A stretch of 64,000 bases of DNA from an uncultured Trueperaceae bacterium (GCA_937907415.1 CALCHY010000369.1:62001-126000), one strand, 5' to 3'. Shown: positions 17,793-27,288, numbered from the stretch's first letter. The notes: generated by a model from the sequence alone, not told the origin. Program-made: numbers and translations.

Positions 17793-19181
17793 CTATGACT
17801 CCTTGTCGCCCGACTGTTCGGGCGGCGTTCCCGGTGTTCCGGGCGTGCGCGCGTCGACCGCGCGAACGGTAATGCGGTTGCCTTCTACTCTCAAGACGCG
17901 AAGGGTCGCGCCCGCGTTGACGAAATCGCCTTCGCTGACGACGTCGACTCTGTCGGTGCCGAAGCGCGCGACGCCCGCCGGCCTTAGGTCGGAAAGGGCG
18001 AGGCCTTCCTGACCAACGAGGTCCTTGCGGTCACCCCCGAACGTGAGGCTGCCGCCATCCGGGGTAGCGATGCGGGCAGTCAGCCGGAAGGCGGCGGCTA
18101 GGCGACTGTTCGGCAGTAGCCATAGGAGCACCCCGAGCAACACCCCGCCGAAGAGGACGGAGTAGCCGAGCACCGGAATGACGCCCTCCTCGAAGATGCG
18201 GATGAGCGCCACGATGATCGCGGCAACGCCGAGAACCCCGGCCACCCCGAAGCCCGGTAGGAGGAAGACCTCGACGGCCAACAACACGATGCCGACGACG
18301 AGGATGGCCACGTCCAGCAAGCCGAGCGGGTTAGCGAAATAGGCGGCCGCCGCGAACACGGCAAGTGAGATCAGGCCGATGGCGCCTGGGATGCCGAAGC
18401 CTGGCGTGAAGGCCTCGATGAGGAGACCGCCGATGCCGAGCACGATCAGGGCGGCGGCCACCAGGGGCTGGGAGAGGATGGACGCCAAGCGCTCGGCCAA
18501 ACCAGGCTCGAGCGTGACAGTCTTGGCGCCGGCGAACCCGAAGGCAGCGAGGGCGGCGTCGAGCGTAGGCGCCTCGACGTCGGCGATGCCGTGCTCGACC
18601 GCCTGGCGCGAGGTGAGGGTCACGAGTTCAGCTGCGGTAGACAAGCCGGGGATCTCGACCTTGGGGTCGACCATGCCCTCGGCTACGGTGGCGTTGCGGC
18701 CACGCGCTTCCGCCACGCTGCGGAACTCGCCGCGCAAGGCGGAGGAGAACTTCTCGTCGACGGCCTGGATGCCAGTAGGGGTCGAGAGGATGGGCAGCGC
18801 AGCTCCGATGCTCGCGCCGGGCAACATGGCGAGGTGCTCTGCGCTCATGGCGATCAAGGCCCCCGCGCTGAAGGCGTTCTGGACTACCGCGATCGTCGGG
18901 ACGGTGGTGTCGTGGAGGATGATGCCAACGATGTCCTGCATGGCGTTGACGGCGCCGCCAGGAGTGTCGAGGTAGAAGACGAGCGCCAACGGCTGCTCGT
19001 CGGCCGCAAGGCGCACGCGGTTGCGGACGAACGCCGTGGTTGCGCTGTTGATCTGGGAGTCGATCGGGACCACCCAGACCTCGTTGGTGGCCGCGGTGGC
19101 GGGCGCAGCGAGCAGGAGGCTCACTAGCAACGCCGCGACTATTCGAACCACGTTCGAGGCGCGAGTAAACTTCAGCTTCAC
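17793..19181 (-). CDS. nfeD: NfeD1b: ClpP-class membrane serine protease with NfeD domain
   Basis: 462 residues. A signal peptide (about 12-30) is followed by a ClpP/crotonase-fold protease (about 33-215) with LVFYLDTPGG, NAFSAGALIAMSAEHLAMLP (catalytic Ser in FSAGA) and GASIGAA. Four or so membrane helices (230-375) and a C-terminal OB-fold NfeD domain (about 390-450) complete the long form. In this family a Ser-Lys dyad cleaves stomatin/SPFH partners. The start is GTG; TATCGT (19189-19194) ends exactly 7 nt before it. It is the first gene of an eight-gene run ending at cdd. Confidence 0.93.
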   Translation of the reverse strand: MKLKFTRASNVVRIVAALLVSLLLAAPATAATNEVWVVPIDSQINSATTAFVRNRVRLAADEQPLALVFYLDTPGGAVNAMQDIVGIILHDTTVPTIAVVQNAFSAGALIAMSAEHLAMLPGASIGAALPILSTPTGIQAVDEKFSSALRGEFRSVAEARGRNATVAEGMVDPKVEIPGLSTAAELVTLTSRQAVEHGIADVEAPTLDAALAAFGFAGAKTVTLEPGLAERLASILSQPLVAAALIVLGIGGLLIEAFTPGFGIPGAIGLISLAVFAAAAYFANPLGLLDVAILVVGIVLLAVEVFLLPGFGVAGVLGVAAIIVALIRIFEEGVIPVLGYSVLFGGVLLGVLLWLLPNSRLAAAFRLTARIATPDGGSLTFGGDRKDLVGQEGLALSDLRPAGVARFGTDRVDVVSEGDFVNAGATLRVLRVEGNRITVRAVDARTPGTPGTPPEQSGDKES

Positions 19182-19194
19182 GAGGTCGACGATA
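19182..19194 (-). promoter_or_regulatory. TANNNT leaderless-type promoter of the nfeD operon
   Basis: TATCGT plus a 7-nt spacer before the nfeD GTG on the minus strand. There is no Shine-Dalgarno in front of the start. It sits downstream of the tRNA-Trp hairpin, so the operon has its own promoter. Confidence 0.5.
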
Positions 19195-19255
19195 CCACGC
19201 CGGAATGTCCGTTCCTAACGGCAAGGACGCGGTGCGAGAGCGCGGGCGCGAAAGT

Positions 19256-19286
19256 AGCGGCGCCACCTTATTCGGGTGGCGCCGCT
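19256..19286 (-). terminator. perfect 12-bp hairpin after tRNA-Trp
   Basis: AGCGGCGCCACC (19256-19267), 7-nt loop, GGTGGCGCCGCT (19275-19286). It begins 9 bp past the tRNA 3' end. The minus-strand tail is ACTTTCG, only a weak T-run. Confidence 0.6.
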
Positions 19287-19294
19287 GCGCTTTG

Positions 19295-19370
<76 letters not shown>

Positions 19371-19534
19371 GGGCGTGCGCGGCCCTTGCCAGCGCCACGA
19401 CCGAAGTAGAAGTATACCGGGCGACCCCGAGGACGTCCAGACGCCAGAGGCGCAGCCCGACCAGAGGGCATGAGTAGCGCGCTTGAGTAGCGCGCCACGC
19501 ACGGTGCGGTGCCGCCGTGCGGTATCGTCGGCGC

Positions 19535-19933
19535 ATGCAGCAGTCGATGGTCGAACCGGAAAGCATGACCTTCACCCCCGCGGGGGCGGATAAAGCCGCT
19601 CAGCTCCTAAAGGGCAGCGGCAAGGAAGGCGCTGCCATCCGCGTCTTCGTTAAGTCTGGCGGTTGCAGCGGTTACCAGTACGGAATGCAGATCGACGACC
19701 GCCGCCTAGACGGCGACCGCGTCTTCGAGGTCGGCGACGTGCGGTTGGTCGTCGACGAACGTAGCTGGCCACTGCTCAGGGGCTCACAAGTCGATTACGT
19801 CGAGAACATGATGGGTGGCGGCTTCAACGTTAGCAACCCGAACGCTTCAAGTGAATGCGGCTGTGGTCATAGCTTCCGTACCGATGGCGCGGCGGCGCCC
19901 AGCGGCGAGGGTTCGTCCTCCTGCTCCTCCTGA
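19535..19933 (+). CDS. A-type iron-sulfur carrier (IscA/ErpA/HesB family)
   Basis: 132 residues. The three conserved cysteines are SGGCSGYQY (about 45) and the C-terminal ECGCGHSF pair (about 107-109). Core [13 protein letters not shown] and [19 protein letters not shown] are typical. It carries or delivers [Fe-S] clusters. A Ser/Cys-rich tail (SSSCSS) adds a fourth Cys. A longer frame starts at 19517, but TATCGT (19523-19528) ends 6 nt before the ATG at 19535, so that start is chosen. Another ATG at 19565 has a GGAAAG upstream and cannot be excluded. Confidence 0.9.
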   Translation: MQQSMVEPESMTFTPAGADKAAQLLKGSGKEGAAIRVFVKSGGCSGYQYGMQIDDRRLDGDRVFEVGDVRLVVDERSWPLLRGSQVDYVENMMGGGFNVSNPNASSECGCGHSFRTDGAAAPSGEGSSSCSS

Positions 19934-19986
19934 ACCACTAGCCCACGCCCGACTGGCCGTGGCTTGCGGACAACGACTCCAAAAGG

Positions 19987-20017
19987 TGCGCCCCGGACTT
20001 CACGCGTCCGGGGCGCA
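19987..20017. terminator. bidirectional hairpin between iscA-like gene and gcvPB
   Basis: TGCGCCCCGGAC (19987-19998), 7-nt loop, GTCCGGGGCGCA (20006-20017). On the minus strand it is followed by a TTTT run, on the plus strand by TCCTTTG. It lies between two convergent stops (19933 and 20038) and fits a shared terminator. Confidence 0.7.
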
Positions 20018-20037
20018 TCCTTTGCTTGGGGCCGAAC

Positions 20038-21525
20038 TTAGTTGCCCGCGAAGTCGTACTTGAGCACTGGCTGCCTGGCGGCCCGCACTTCATCCAGCCG
20101 GCGTACTGGGGTGTTGTAAGGCGCGCCCGCCAGGTAGTCGGGGTCGCTGACGCTGCGCTCCAAGATCTCTGCGAGCGTGTCGACGTAGTTGTCGAGCGCC
20201 TCGAGCGACTCGGTCTCGGTCGGCTCCACCATCAGCGCTTCCTTGACGATTAGCGGGAAGTAGACGGTGGCGGGGTGCATGCCGTAATCGAGTTGCGCCT
20301 TGGCGATGTCGAGGGTGCGTAGGCCAGTTGGCGGCTGCGCGACGAACTCGTGCATGTTCACGCGGTCGAACGGGACGGTGAAGCCGAGCTCCTTGAACCT
20401 CGCGCGCAAGTAGTTGGCGTTGAGCACCGCGTAACCGCTCACCTCACGCAGGCCCTCGAGTCCTAGCGCCCGGATGTAGGTGTAGGCGCGCACGAGGTTG
20501 CCGAAGTTGCCGTAGAACGACCGCATGCGCCCGATGGACTGCGGGATGTCGCTCTGCAGGAAGAACTGCCCGTCCTGGCGGCGCTCCACGATGGGTGCAG
20601 GCAGGAACTTGGCCAGGTGCGCCTTGACGCCGACAGGGCCCGTGCCTGGGCCGCCGCCGCCGTGCGGGGTCGTGAAGGTCTTGTGCAAGTTGAGGTGCAC
20701 GACGTCGAAGCCCATGTCGCCTGGGCGCACGCGCCCGACGATGGCGTTGAGGTTCGCACCGTCGTAGTACAGCTGCGCGCCTACCGCGTGAGCAGCTTCC
20801 TTGATCTCGAGGATGCGGCGCTCGAACAGCCCTAGGGTGTTCGGGTTCGTGAGCATGACGGCCGCTACCCGATCGTTGAGGCGCGCCTTGAACGCTTCAA
20901 GGTCCACCTCGCCATCCGGCCCGGTTGGCACCTCGACGACGTCGTAGCCTGCCATGGCGGCCGTTGCCGGGTTGGTGCCGTGGGCACCGTCGGGCACGAG
21001 AACGACGCGGCGCTGCTCACCCTCGCCCCGTGACCGGTGGTAGGCGCGGATCATGAGGATGCCAGCCAACTCACCGTGCGCGCCAGCTGCTGGTTGCAGG
21101 CTCACGGCGTCCATGCCCGTGATGGCGCCAAGGTCGTGCTGCAAGTTGTAGAGCAGCTCAAGGGCGCCCTGAACGGTCTCTGGCGCCTGGTACGGGTGGA
21201 GGTCCTGGAAGAGCTTCGCCGCTTCCTCGTTCACCTTAGGGTTGTACTTCATGGTGCAGCTGCCGAGTGGGTAGATGTTGGCGTCGATACTCATCTGCCT
21301 GTGGGCCAACTGCGTGTAGTGCCTAACCAAGTCGAGTTCGCTGACCTCTGGCAGGCGCGGCGCTTCCTTGCGCAGGTTCTCGGCGCCGAGGACCGCCGCC
21401 GCATCGAACTCCGCGGGGGTGGGCGGTTGTGAGGCACGGCGCCCGGGCCGCGAGCGCTCGAACACTAGCGGCAACTGCTGGTGGAGGGGCACGGGGGAGG
21501 CTTTACGAGCGTCAGACATGCGCAA
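20038..21525 (-). CDS. gcvPB: glycine dehydrogenase (decarboxylating) subunit 2
   Basis: C-terminal half of the two-subunit P protein, 495 residues. The PLP lysine is K282 in HLNLHKTFTTPHGGGGPG, and SCTMKYNPK and PAAGAHGELAG are family blocks. With GcvPA it decarboxylates glycine and passes the aminomethyl group to GcvH. It overlaps gcvPA by 14 bp. It is last in gcvT-gcvH-gcvPA-gcvPB. Confidence 0.95.
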   Translation of the reverse strand: MRMSDARKASPVPLHQQLPLVFERSRPGRRASQPPTPAEFDAAAVLGAENLRKEAPRLPEVSELDLVRHYTQLAHRQMSIDANIYPLGSCTMKYNPKVNEEAAKLFQDLHPYQAPETVQGALELLYNLQHDLGAITGMDAVSLQPAAGAHGELAGILMIRAYHRSRGEGEQRRVVLVPDGAHGTNPATAAMAGYDVVEVPTGPDGEVDLEAFKARLNDRVAAVMLTNPNTLGLFERRILEIKEAAHAVGAQLYYDGANLNAIVGRVRPGDMGFDVVHLNLHKTFTTPHGGGGPGTGPVGVKAHLAKFLPAPIVERRQDGQFFLQSDIPQSIGRMRSFYGNFGNLVRAYTYIRALGLEGLREVSGYAVLNANYLRARFKELGFTVPFDRVNMHEFVAQPPTGLRTLDIAKAQLDYGMHPATVYFPLIVKEALMVEPTETESLEALDNYVDTLAEILERSVSDPDYLAGAPYNTPVRRLDEVRAARQPVLKYDFAGN

Positions 21526-22873
21526 CCGCCTCTTCTTGCCCTTGCGCGCTGCCAGGGCCTTCGCCGCATGCGTTCAGAGCCGCTATCAGCTTCGCGATGT
21601 CTGCCGGGCGCGTGCTTTCGGTAGCGCTGAGCACGATGGCGTGGCCGAACCCGTACTCCGCCGGCGCTGCGACGCCAGCGTGAACTCCGTGCGCCGCGAG
21701 GGCGCTACGGAGCAGCGCGGGGTCTTGCTTGACGGGGAGAACGAACTCGTTGAAGTAACGCCGCCCGACCTCCGGCGCGTAGCCTGCAGCCACGAGTGCA
21801 GCGGCCAGCGCATGGGCGTTGGCCACCGACCCCAGCGCGAGGTCGCGCAGCCCTTGTGGCCCCAACGCGGAGACGTTGATGGCGGCCATGACCGCAGTCA
21901 GTTGGTGATTCGAGCAGATGTTGGACTTCGCCTTCGAGCGCCTGATGTGCTGCTCGCGCGCCTGCAACGTGAGCACGAAGGCGCGTTTGCCGTCCACGTC
22001 GACCGTCTCGCCGACCAGTCGGCCTGGGAACTGCCTGATGAGTGACTCGCCGACGACCATGAACCCAAACGCCGGACCGCCGAAGTTAACGGGGTTGCCA
22101 AGGGTCTGGCCATCACCCGCTGCGATGTCGGCGCCGTACTCGCCAGGAGCCGCAAGCACGGCCAGGCTGAGCGGGTCGACCGCGGCCACCATCAAGGCAC
22201 CGCCAGCGTGCGCGGCGCTCGTCAGGCCAGCCATGTCCTCGAGGTAGCCCAGGTAGTTGGGCTGCTGGGCGACGAAGCAGGCGACGTCGTCACCGACGTC
22301 AGGCGTGCGCGTCGTGTGAGGGTCGAGATCCACGATCTCTAGCTCGGCGTCGAGTGCGGTCAAGTACGTGGCGATCACCGCGCGCGTTTCGGGGTGAACC
22401 CCGCGGCTGACGAGCACGCGGTCACGCCCCGTCTGCCTGATCGTGAGAAGCACGGCCTCCGCGACCGCGCTAGCCCCGTCGTACATGCTGGCGTTGCTGA
22501 CCGGCAGGCCGGTCAGTTCAGCCATGATGGTCTGGTACTCGAACGTCGCCTGCAGGAGGCCCTGCGCGACTTCAGGCTGGTAGGGCGTGTAGGCCGTGAC
22601 GAACTCGCTCTGCATGGCCAAGTGCGCCGTCACGCTTGGGGTGAAATGGCGGCGGGCACCGCCTCCAAGGAAGTTCGGCCCGCTCGCTACGTTCTTAGCC
22701 GCAAGCTCTTGCAGATGCTCAAGGAGGCTCGCCTCGTCCATGCCTTGAGGCAGGTCTATTCCTGGGTCGCGTAGCGCCTCAGGGAGGTCGGCGAAGAGCG
22801 CATCGATAGATGGCGCACCGATCTTGGCCAGTGCGCGCTCGACGTCGGCTGGCGTATGTGGGATGTAACGCAC
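21512..22873 (-). CDS. gcvPA: glycine dehydrogenase (decarboxylating) subunit 1
   Basis: 453 residues, N-terminal P-protein subunit. YIPHTPADVERALAKIGA opens the protein, then NFLGGGARRHFTPSVTAHL, FVTAYTPYQPEVAQGLLQA and FVAQQPNYLGYLEDM. It lacks the PLP lysine motif, as expected for this half. The GTG start follows the gcvH stop directly, with AGGAG inside the end of gcvH as ribosome-binding site. Confidence 0.95.
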   Translation of the reverse strand: MRYIPHTPADVERALAKIGAPSIDALFADLPEALRDPGIDLPQGMDEASLLEHLQELAAKNVASGPNFLGGGARRHFTPSVTAHLAMQSEFVTAYTPYQPEVAQGLLQATFEYQTIMAELTGLPVSNASMYDGASAVAEAVLLTIRQTGRDRVLVSRGVHPETRAVIATYLTALDAELEIVDLDPHTTRTPDVGDDVACFVAQQPNYLGYLEDMAGLTSAAHAGGALMVAAVDPLSLAVLAAPGEYGADIAAGDGQTLGNPVNFGGPAFGFMVVGESLIRQFPGRLVGETVDVDGKRAFVLTLQAREQHIRRSKAKSNICSNHQLTAVMAAINVSALGPQGLRDLALGSVANAHALAAALVAAGYAPEVGRRYFNEFVLPVKQDPALLRSALAAHGVHAGVAAPAEYGFGHAIVLSATESTRPADIAKLIAALNACGEGPGSAQGQEEAVAHV

Positions 22874-23260
22874 TCAGCTCTCCTCTGAAGCGCTCTTCTG
22901 GTACGCGTCAGCGTCAAGCAGGTCGTTCAGCTCACTGTCGTTCTCTAGCTCGATGCGGAAGAGCCAGCCGGCAGCGTACGGCTGGTCGTTGATGAGTTCT
23001 GGAGTGGTCTCGAGCGCGCCGTTGACGTCGGTGATGATGCCGGTCACGGGCGCGTAGATATCGGAGGCCGTCTTGACGGACTCGACGACGGCCACTTGGT
23101 CGCCCTTGGCAACGTGGCGGCCGGACTCCGGGAGTTCCACGAAGACGACGTCACCCAACTGGTCCTGAGCGAAGTCGGTGATGCCGACGGTGACTGCCTC
23201 GTCCTCGCGGCGAACCCACTCGTGCGACGTGGCGTAACGGAGTTCTTCAGGTGTCTTCAT
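22874..23260 (-). CDS. gcvH: glycine cleavage system H protein
   Basis: 128 residues. The lipoylated lysine is K63 in [16 protein letters not shown], and HEWVR and [16 protein letters not shown] are conserved. It shuttles the aminomethyl intermediate between P, T and L proteins. It begins 44 nt after the gcvT stop. L protein (lpd) is not in the window. Confidence 0.97.
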   Translation of the reverse strand: MKTPEELRYATSHEWVRREDEAVTVGITDFAQDQLGDVVFVELPESGRHVAKGDQVAVVESVKTASDIYAPVTGIITDVNGALETTPELINDQPYAAGWLFRIELENDSELNDLLDADAYQKSASEES

Positions 23261-23304
23261 CTCGTCTCCTCAACCGCGCTACTTGCGCGGGCGGTGTAGC
23301 TGCA

Positions 23305-24366
23305 TCATGCCCCGAAAAACGGGGGCTTAGCCACTCGTGCGGCGACTGGCTGGCCGCGGATCTCGACTGCTAGCGCCGTGCCCGTCGCTGAGAGGTCACT
23401 ATCGACCCAGGCGAAGCCGATGCCGTCACGGGTGAGGGGAGACAGCGCGCCGGAGGTGACCTCGCCCACCGCGACGCCGTTTGCGTCCAACACGCGGTAT
23501 CCCTGGCGCGGGATGCCGCGGCCCTCCAGGCGCACCCCCACGAGAACGCGCCTGCACTCTGGCGCCCACATGGCCGCGCGGCCGTAGAACTCCTTGTCCT
23601 TGACCACCCAAGCGAACGGGGTGCAGAGCGGGTTGGAGGTCTCGGTCAACTCGTGGCCGTACAGCGGGAAGCCCGCCTCGAGGCGCAGCGTGTCGCGGGC
23701 ACCGAGGCCGCAAGGCGTTGCGCCTCCTTGGACGAACATGTTCCACACGGCGACGGCGTCCGTAGGGCGGAGGAACACCTCGAAGCCGTCCTCGCCCGTG
23801 TAACCAGTGCGGCTGAGGCGCGCGGGGATGCCAGAAAGGGTGACGTCTAACGTGGCGTTGCGCTTGATCTGCGTCAGGTCGACGTCGAGGAGCTGGCCCA
23901 ACAACATCGGCGCGCCAGGACCCTGCAGGGCGAGGAGCGCAACGCTGTCCGACTCGTCGATGACGTGGCAGTCGTAACCCTTCACGAGGTCCTGGAGGTG
24001 ACGCAGCACCGCCCCCGTGTTGGCCGCGTTGGCCACCACGAGGTAGTCCTGCTCGCCGTCGCGGTAGACGAACAGGTCGTCTATCAGGCCGCCATGGTCG
24101 TTGGGCAGCATGCTGTACTGACCGCGCCCTAGCCGCAGGCGCTCGGGGTCGTTGAGGGTGGCGTACTGCAGGAAGCTGGTAGCGTCGGGCCCGATGACGC
24201 GGATCTCTCCCATGTGAGAGACGTCGAACAGCCCAACGCCCTGCCTGACGGCGAGGTGCTCTTGGTTGATGCCGGTCTGGTAGTGCAACGGCATGGCGTA
24301 GCCAGCGAACTCGACCATGCGGCCGCCGAGTTCCTCATGCGTTTCGAACAGCGGGGTGCGCTTCAT
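23305..24366 (-). CDS. gcvT: glycine cleavage system aminomethyltransferase (T protein)
   Basis: 353 residues from the preferred start. MPLHYQTGINQEHLAVRQGVGLFDVSHMGEI, read as segments, and YTGEDGFEVFLRP, plus the C-terminal GIGFAWVD, are T-protein blocks. It releases ammonia and forms 5,10-methylene-THF. A GTG-type upstream start would add four residues, but TATGGT (24374-24379) ends 7 nt before the ATG at 24366. That fits the leaderless pattern and gives the gcv run its own promoter just downstream of mglA. The 77-bp upstream gap is too small for a glycine riboswitch. Confidence 0.95.
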   Translation of the reverse strand: MKRTPLFETHEELGGRMVEFAGYAMPLHYQTGINQEHLAVRQGVGLFDVSHMGEIRVIGPDATSFLQYATLNDPERLRLGRGQYSMLPNDHGGLIDDLFVYRDGEQDYLVVANAANTGAVLRHLQDLVKGYDCHVIDESDSVALLALQGPGAPMLLGQLLDVDLTQIKRNATLDVTLSGIPARLSRTGYTGEDGFEVFLRPTDAVAVWNMFVQGGATPCGLGARDTLRLEAGFPLYGHELTETSNPLCTPFAWVVKDKEFYGRAAMWAPECRRVLVGVRLEGRGIPRQGYRVLDANGVAVGEVTSGALSPLTRDGIGFAWVDSDLSATGTALAVEIRGQPVAARVAKPPFFGA

Positions 24367-24379
24367 CGCGCTGACCATA
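24367..24379 (-). promoter_or_regulatory. TANNNT leaderless-type promoter of the gcv operon
   Basis: TATGGT with a 7-nt spacer to the gcvT ATG on the minus strand. There is no -35 and no Shine-Dalgarno. Confidence 0.45.
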
Positions 24380-24443
24380 TCATGCGCCCAACGGACCAGT
24401 TTTCCCGTCTAGATGGGCTAGAACAATGCAGATCGTCGTGGGG

Positions 24444-25030
<587 letters not shown>

Positions 25031-25034
<4 letters not shown>

Positions 25035-25531
25035 CTTTGCCTCGTTCCGAACAGACCGTCTAGCAGGGCGTTGGCATCTTGTTGGAAGTCGGCATCGAAC
25101 TCCATCGCTGGCGGGGCCTCTTCCGCGCTTTCAAGGGCAACGCGGATGGCGTCAGCCGCATGCTTCGTGGCGATCTTGACGCGGCCCAACTGGGCAGTAG
25201 TATCGAAAACCGTGACGAGCAGCGCCTCCGCGCCCAGCTCCTCCAAGTACGTGCCTACCTCGGCTCCCTGTTGCACCGTCTCACGGAAACCGTCCTCGCC
25301 GAACAAGTTCGCGATCGCGCGGTTGGCCGCGTAGTTGGAGGCCACCAGCGTAGCGAACGAGTCGAAAGACGGCGGCTTCGGGGCCCACAGCGCCCGCGCG
25401 TGCATGAGTACGAAGCCCTTGTGATCGATGATGAGGGCGTACCGCGCACGGCTCCTCGCGAGAAGTTCGCGCAAGATGCCATCAACGCTATCGAAGGTGG
25501 ACCCATAGAGGTCGAGCGATGGCTCGAGCAT
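25031..25531 (-). CDS. mglB: Roadblock/LC7 protein MglB (GAP of MglA)
   Basis: 166 residues. [24 protein letters not shown], read as segments, is the roadblock N-terminus, and [22 protein letters not shown] is the C-terminal strand and helix. It stimulates MglA GTPase and restricts it to one pole. A frame extends about 59 codons upstream, but TAAGCT (25539-25544) ends 7 nt before the ATG at 25531, and homologues begin here. ATGA overlap with mglA. Confidence 0.93.
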
Positions 25532-25544
25532 GAGGCACAGCTTA
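25532..25544 (-). promoter_or_regulatory. TANNNT leaderless-type promoter of mglBA
   Basis: TAAGCT, 7-nt spacer, mglB ATG on the minus strand. The same hexamer is used by the AroE-like gene and dnaE in this window. Confidence 0.5.
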
Positions 25545-25661
25545 TCAGCCGGGTTCGCCGCGCGGCGTAGAAGACGCCACTTTCGCGGGCGCCTGACGCG
25601 CCCGCGAACGGTTGTGCCAGCGAACGCAGGGAAGCGGCCCTCGCCGGTACTCTGAGAAGGT

Positions 25662-26543
25662 ATGAGCGACACCCCCACCACCACGAAACCAAGGTTACCT
25701 GCCGACACTCACCTAGGCCGCATCTTCCTGCGAGTACGTGACCTGCGGCGCGAAACGGGCTTCTACCGCACGGCGTTAGGTCTCGAGGTCCTCACGGAGA
25801 CCGACGGCTACACCGAACTGGGTGTAGACGCGCGCGGACTTATCGGGCTGATCGCCGCCCCTGACGCACGACCTGCCCCACATGCTCCGGGGCTATACCA
25901 CCTAGCGCTCCTCCTGCCGGACCGACCCGCGCTCGGCGCCTTCCTACGGGCCACCGTCAAGGACCGCACGCGCCTGCAGGGAACTGCCGACCACGGCGTC
26001 AGCGAGGCCGTCTACCTGGCGGACCTCGAAGGCAACGGCATCGAGGTCTACCGCGACCTCCCGCGCAGCGAGTGGCCGCAAAGCGGTGGCGAGGTCGAGA
26101 TGATCACGGCTCCGATCGACGCTCGCGGCGTGCTCGAGGCTGGCCAGCCGTCGCAGGGCGGTTTCAAGGCGCCGGCCGGCTCGACCCTCGGCCACGTGCA
26201 CCTGCAAGTGAGCGACTTGCAGCGCGCCCGCGAGCGGTTCCACGACGTGATCGGTTTCGACGTCACGCAGTCGAACTTCCCCGGCGCGCTGTTCCTTTCG
26301 GCCGGTGGCTACCACCACCACATCGGGTTGAACACCTGGGGCTCTGCGGGGCGGCCGGCTGCGCCGCATGGCTCCCTAGGACTCGACTGGTTCGAGATCG
26401 TGGTTCCGGACGCCGCCGCGCGCGCCGCGCTGATCGAGCGCCTAGCCGCGAACTCTACGAGCGAGGACTCCAGTGTTGGCGGGCCACCAGCCCGCATTTA
26501 CCGCGACGCGGACGGAATCGGCGTGGCGGTGGCGGCGGGGTGA
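25662..26543 (+). CDS. VOC-superfamily (glyoxalase/extradiol dioxygenase-like) protein, two domains
   Basis: 293 residues with two VOC modules. The first starts LGRIFLRVRDLRRETGFYRTAL (about 16-37) and the second LGHVHLQVSDLQRARERFHDV (about 175-195). The second keeps likely metal ligands His (GHVHL), His (YHHHIGL) and Glu (WFEIVVPD). The first has Arg where the ligand His often sits (LGRIF). It resembles the CatE/YfiE group; the substrate is unknown. TACTCT (25648-25653) ends 8 nt before the ATG, and GAGAAGG is too close to be a good Shine-Dalgarno, so a leaderless start is likely. Confidence 0.8.
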   Translation: MSDTPTTTKPRLPADTHLGRIFLRVRDLRRETGFYRTALGLEVLTETDGYTELGVDARGLIGLIAAPDARPAPHAPGLYHLALLLPDRPALGAFLRATVKDRTRLQGTADHGVSEAVYLADLEGNGIEVYRDLPRSEWPQSGGEVEMITAPIDARGVLEAGQPSQGGFKAPAGSTLGHVHLQVSDLQRARERFHDVIGFDVTQSNFPGALFLSAGGYHHHIGLNTWGSAGRPAAPHGSLGLDWFEIVVPDAAARAALIERLAANSTSEDSSVGGPPARIYRDADGIGVAVAAG

Positions 26544-26640
26544 GCCGGCGGGAGCGTTCGACCTGGTGCCAGTCGGGTAGGCAGCACGCGACCCGCAACG
26601 GCAAGGAACGCAGTGGTGGATGTTTCGGTGGATATGGACC

Positions 26641-26679
26641 AAAAAGGGAAGGACGCGGCTTCAGTAGAAACCGCGTCCT
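26641..26679 (-). terminator. intrinsic terminator of tRNA-Met
   Basis: AGGACGCGG (26650-26658) pairs with CCGCGTCCT (26671-26679), extended inside by TTC/GAA pairing. The minus-strand tail TCCCTTTTTGG has a five-T run. It is the most classical rho-independent terminator in the window, starting 5 bp past the tRNA 3' end. Confidence 0.8.
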
Positions 26680-26684
26680 GCACG

Positions 26685-26761
26685 TGGTAGCGATGGACGG
26701 GATCGAACCGTCGACCTCACGATTATGAGTCGTGCGCTCTCACCGGCTGAGCTACATCGCC
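26685..26761 (-). tRNA. tRNA-Met (CAT anticodon)
   Basis: 77 nt with encoded CCA. The acceptor is GGCGATG/CATCGCT (first pair G·U), anticodon stem CACGA/TCGTG, loop CTCATAA. The body closely follows elongator tRNA-Met of Thermus-type bacteria. An Ile2 tRNA with a modified CAU is less likely but not excluded by sequence. It is not the initiator, which lacks a 1-72 pair of this kind and has three G-C pairs in the anticodon stem. Confidence 0.88.
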
Positions 26762-26876
26762 TTGCATTCGCCAAGGAGTACCCCGGCACACCAGCCGCGC
26801 CTCGCGCGACCGGACCTGCAGATTATACCCGGCAGAGCGGAACGCGCCAGCCCCACGCATGGGCCGGTGGCCGCCA

Positions 26877-27137
26877 CTACGAACCTGAGTGAGCTCCAAG
26901 CAGTTCGCCGACCGTGCCGTGCCACCCACATGCATCGCAGGTAGCTGGAGTGTGCTCGTCCCAGCCGCTATCGCCGATCTGCTCGGCGATCACTTCGAGG
27001 TCCTGTGCCGTGATGGCGTAATGCACGTGGTACTTCACCTCGACAGAGGTGTCGATGCGCACGACTGGCGCAGCGCAGGCTGGGCACAGTGGCGCAGGTG
27101 GGTTCGAGTCGTGAGGGAGTCGCGTAGCTGGCGTCAC
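26877..27137 (-). CDS. small zinc-ribbon-like hypothetical protein
   Basis: 86 residues. CPAC (18-21) and CDACGWHG (67-74) make a four-Cys zinc-ribbon candidate separated by a 45-residue insert (VEVKYHVHYAITAQDLEVIAEQ and on) with strand-helix character. Function unknown. The start is GTG without a clear Shine-Dalgarno. It lies between tRNA-Leu and tRNA-Met on the same strand, and a 23-bp near-palindrome sits 15 bp upstream (27153-27175). Confidence 0.6.
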   Translation of the reverse strand: MTPATRLPHDSNPPAPLCPACAAPVVRIDTSVEVKYHVHYAITAQDLEVIAEQIGDSGWDEHTPATCDACGWHGTVGELLGAHSGS

Positions 27138-27152
27138 ACCGCTCGCAGTTTT

Positions 27153-27175
27153 ACCGCCCTAAGTCTTACGGCGGT
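27153..27175. promoter_or_regulatory. 23-bp near-perfect palindrome upstream of the zinc-ribbon gene
   Basis: On the minus strand the halves are ACCGCCGTAAG and CTTAGGGCGGT around a central A, with one mismatched pair. GTAAGAC also occurs twice with an 11-bp pitch (27163-27169 and 27174-27180 on the complement). It lies between the tRNA-Leu 3' end and the GTG at 27137. It could be an operator or a tRNA-Leu terminator stem, but no T-tract follows on the minus strand. Confidence 0.4.
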
Positions 27176-27202
27176 CTTACGCTTCACATGAGCCAGCGGT
27201 TG

Positions 27203-27288
27203 TGGTGCCGGAAGCGGGGCTCGAACCCGCACGCCCTCTCGGGCAGCAGATTTTAAGTCTGCAGCGTCTACCGTTCCGCCATTCCGGC
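27203..27288 (-). tRNA. tRNA-Leu (TAA anticodon)
   Basis: 86 nt with encoded CCA, a class II tRNA. The acceptor is GCCGGAA/TTCCGGC, anticodon stem CAGA/TCTG with loop CTTAAAA, and the long variable arm is TGCCCGAGAGGGCG. The T-arm is GCGGG-TTCGAGC-CCCGC. It begins 58 bp after the glpK stop. Confidence 0.95.

Noticed and set aside
24367..24443. Glycine riboswitch upstream of gcvT
   Set aside because: Only 77 bp separate mglA from gcvT, and a TANNNT box lies 7 nt from the start, leaving no leader for the aptamer.
26685..27288. tRNA-adjacent integration (attachment) site
   Set aside because: No duplicated tRNA 3' end, integrase or composition shift is seen near tRNA-Met or tRNA-Leu.
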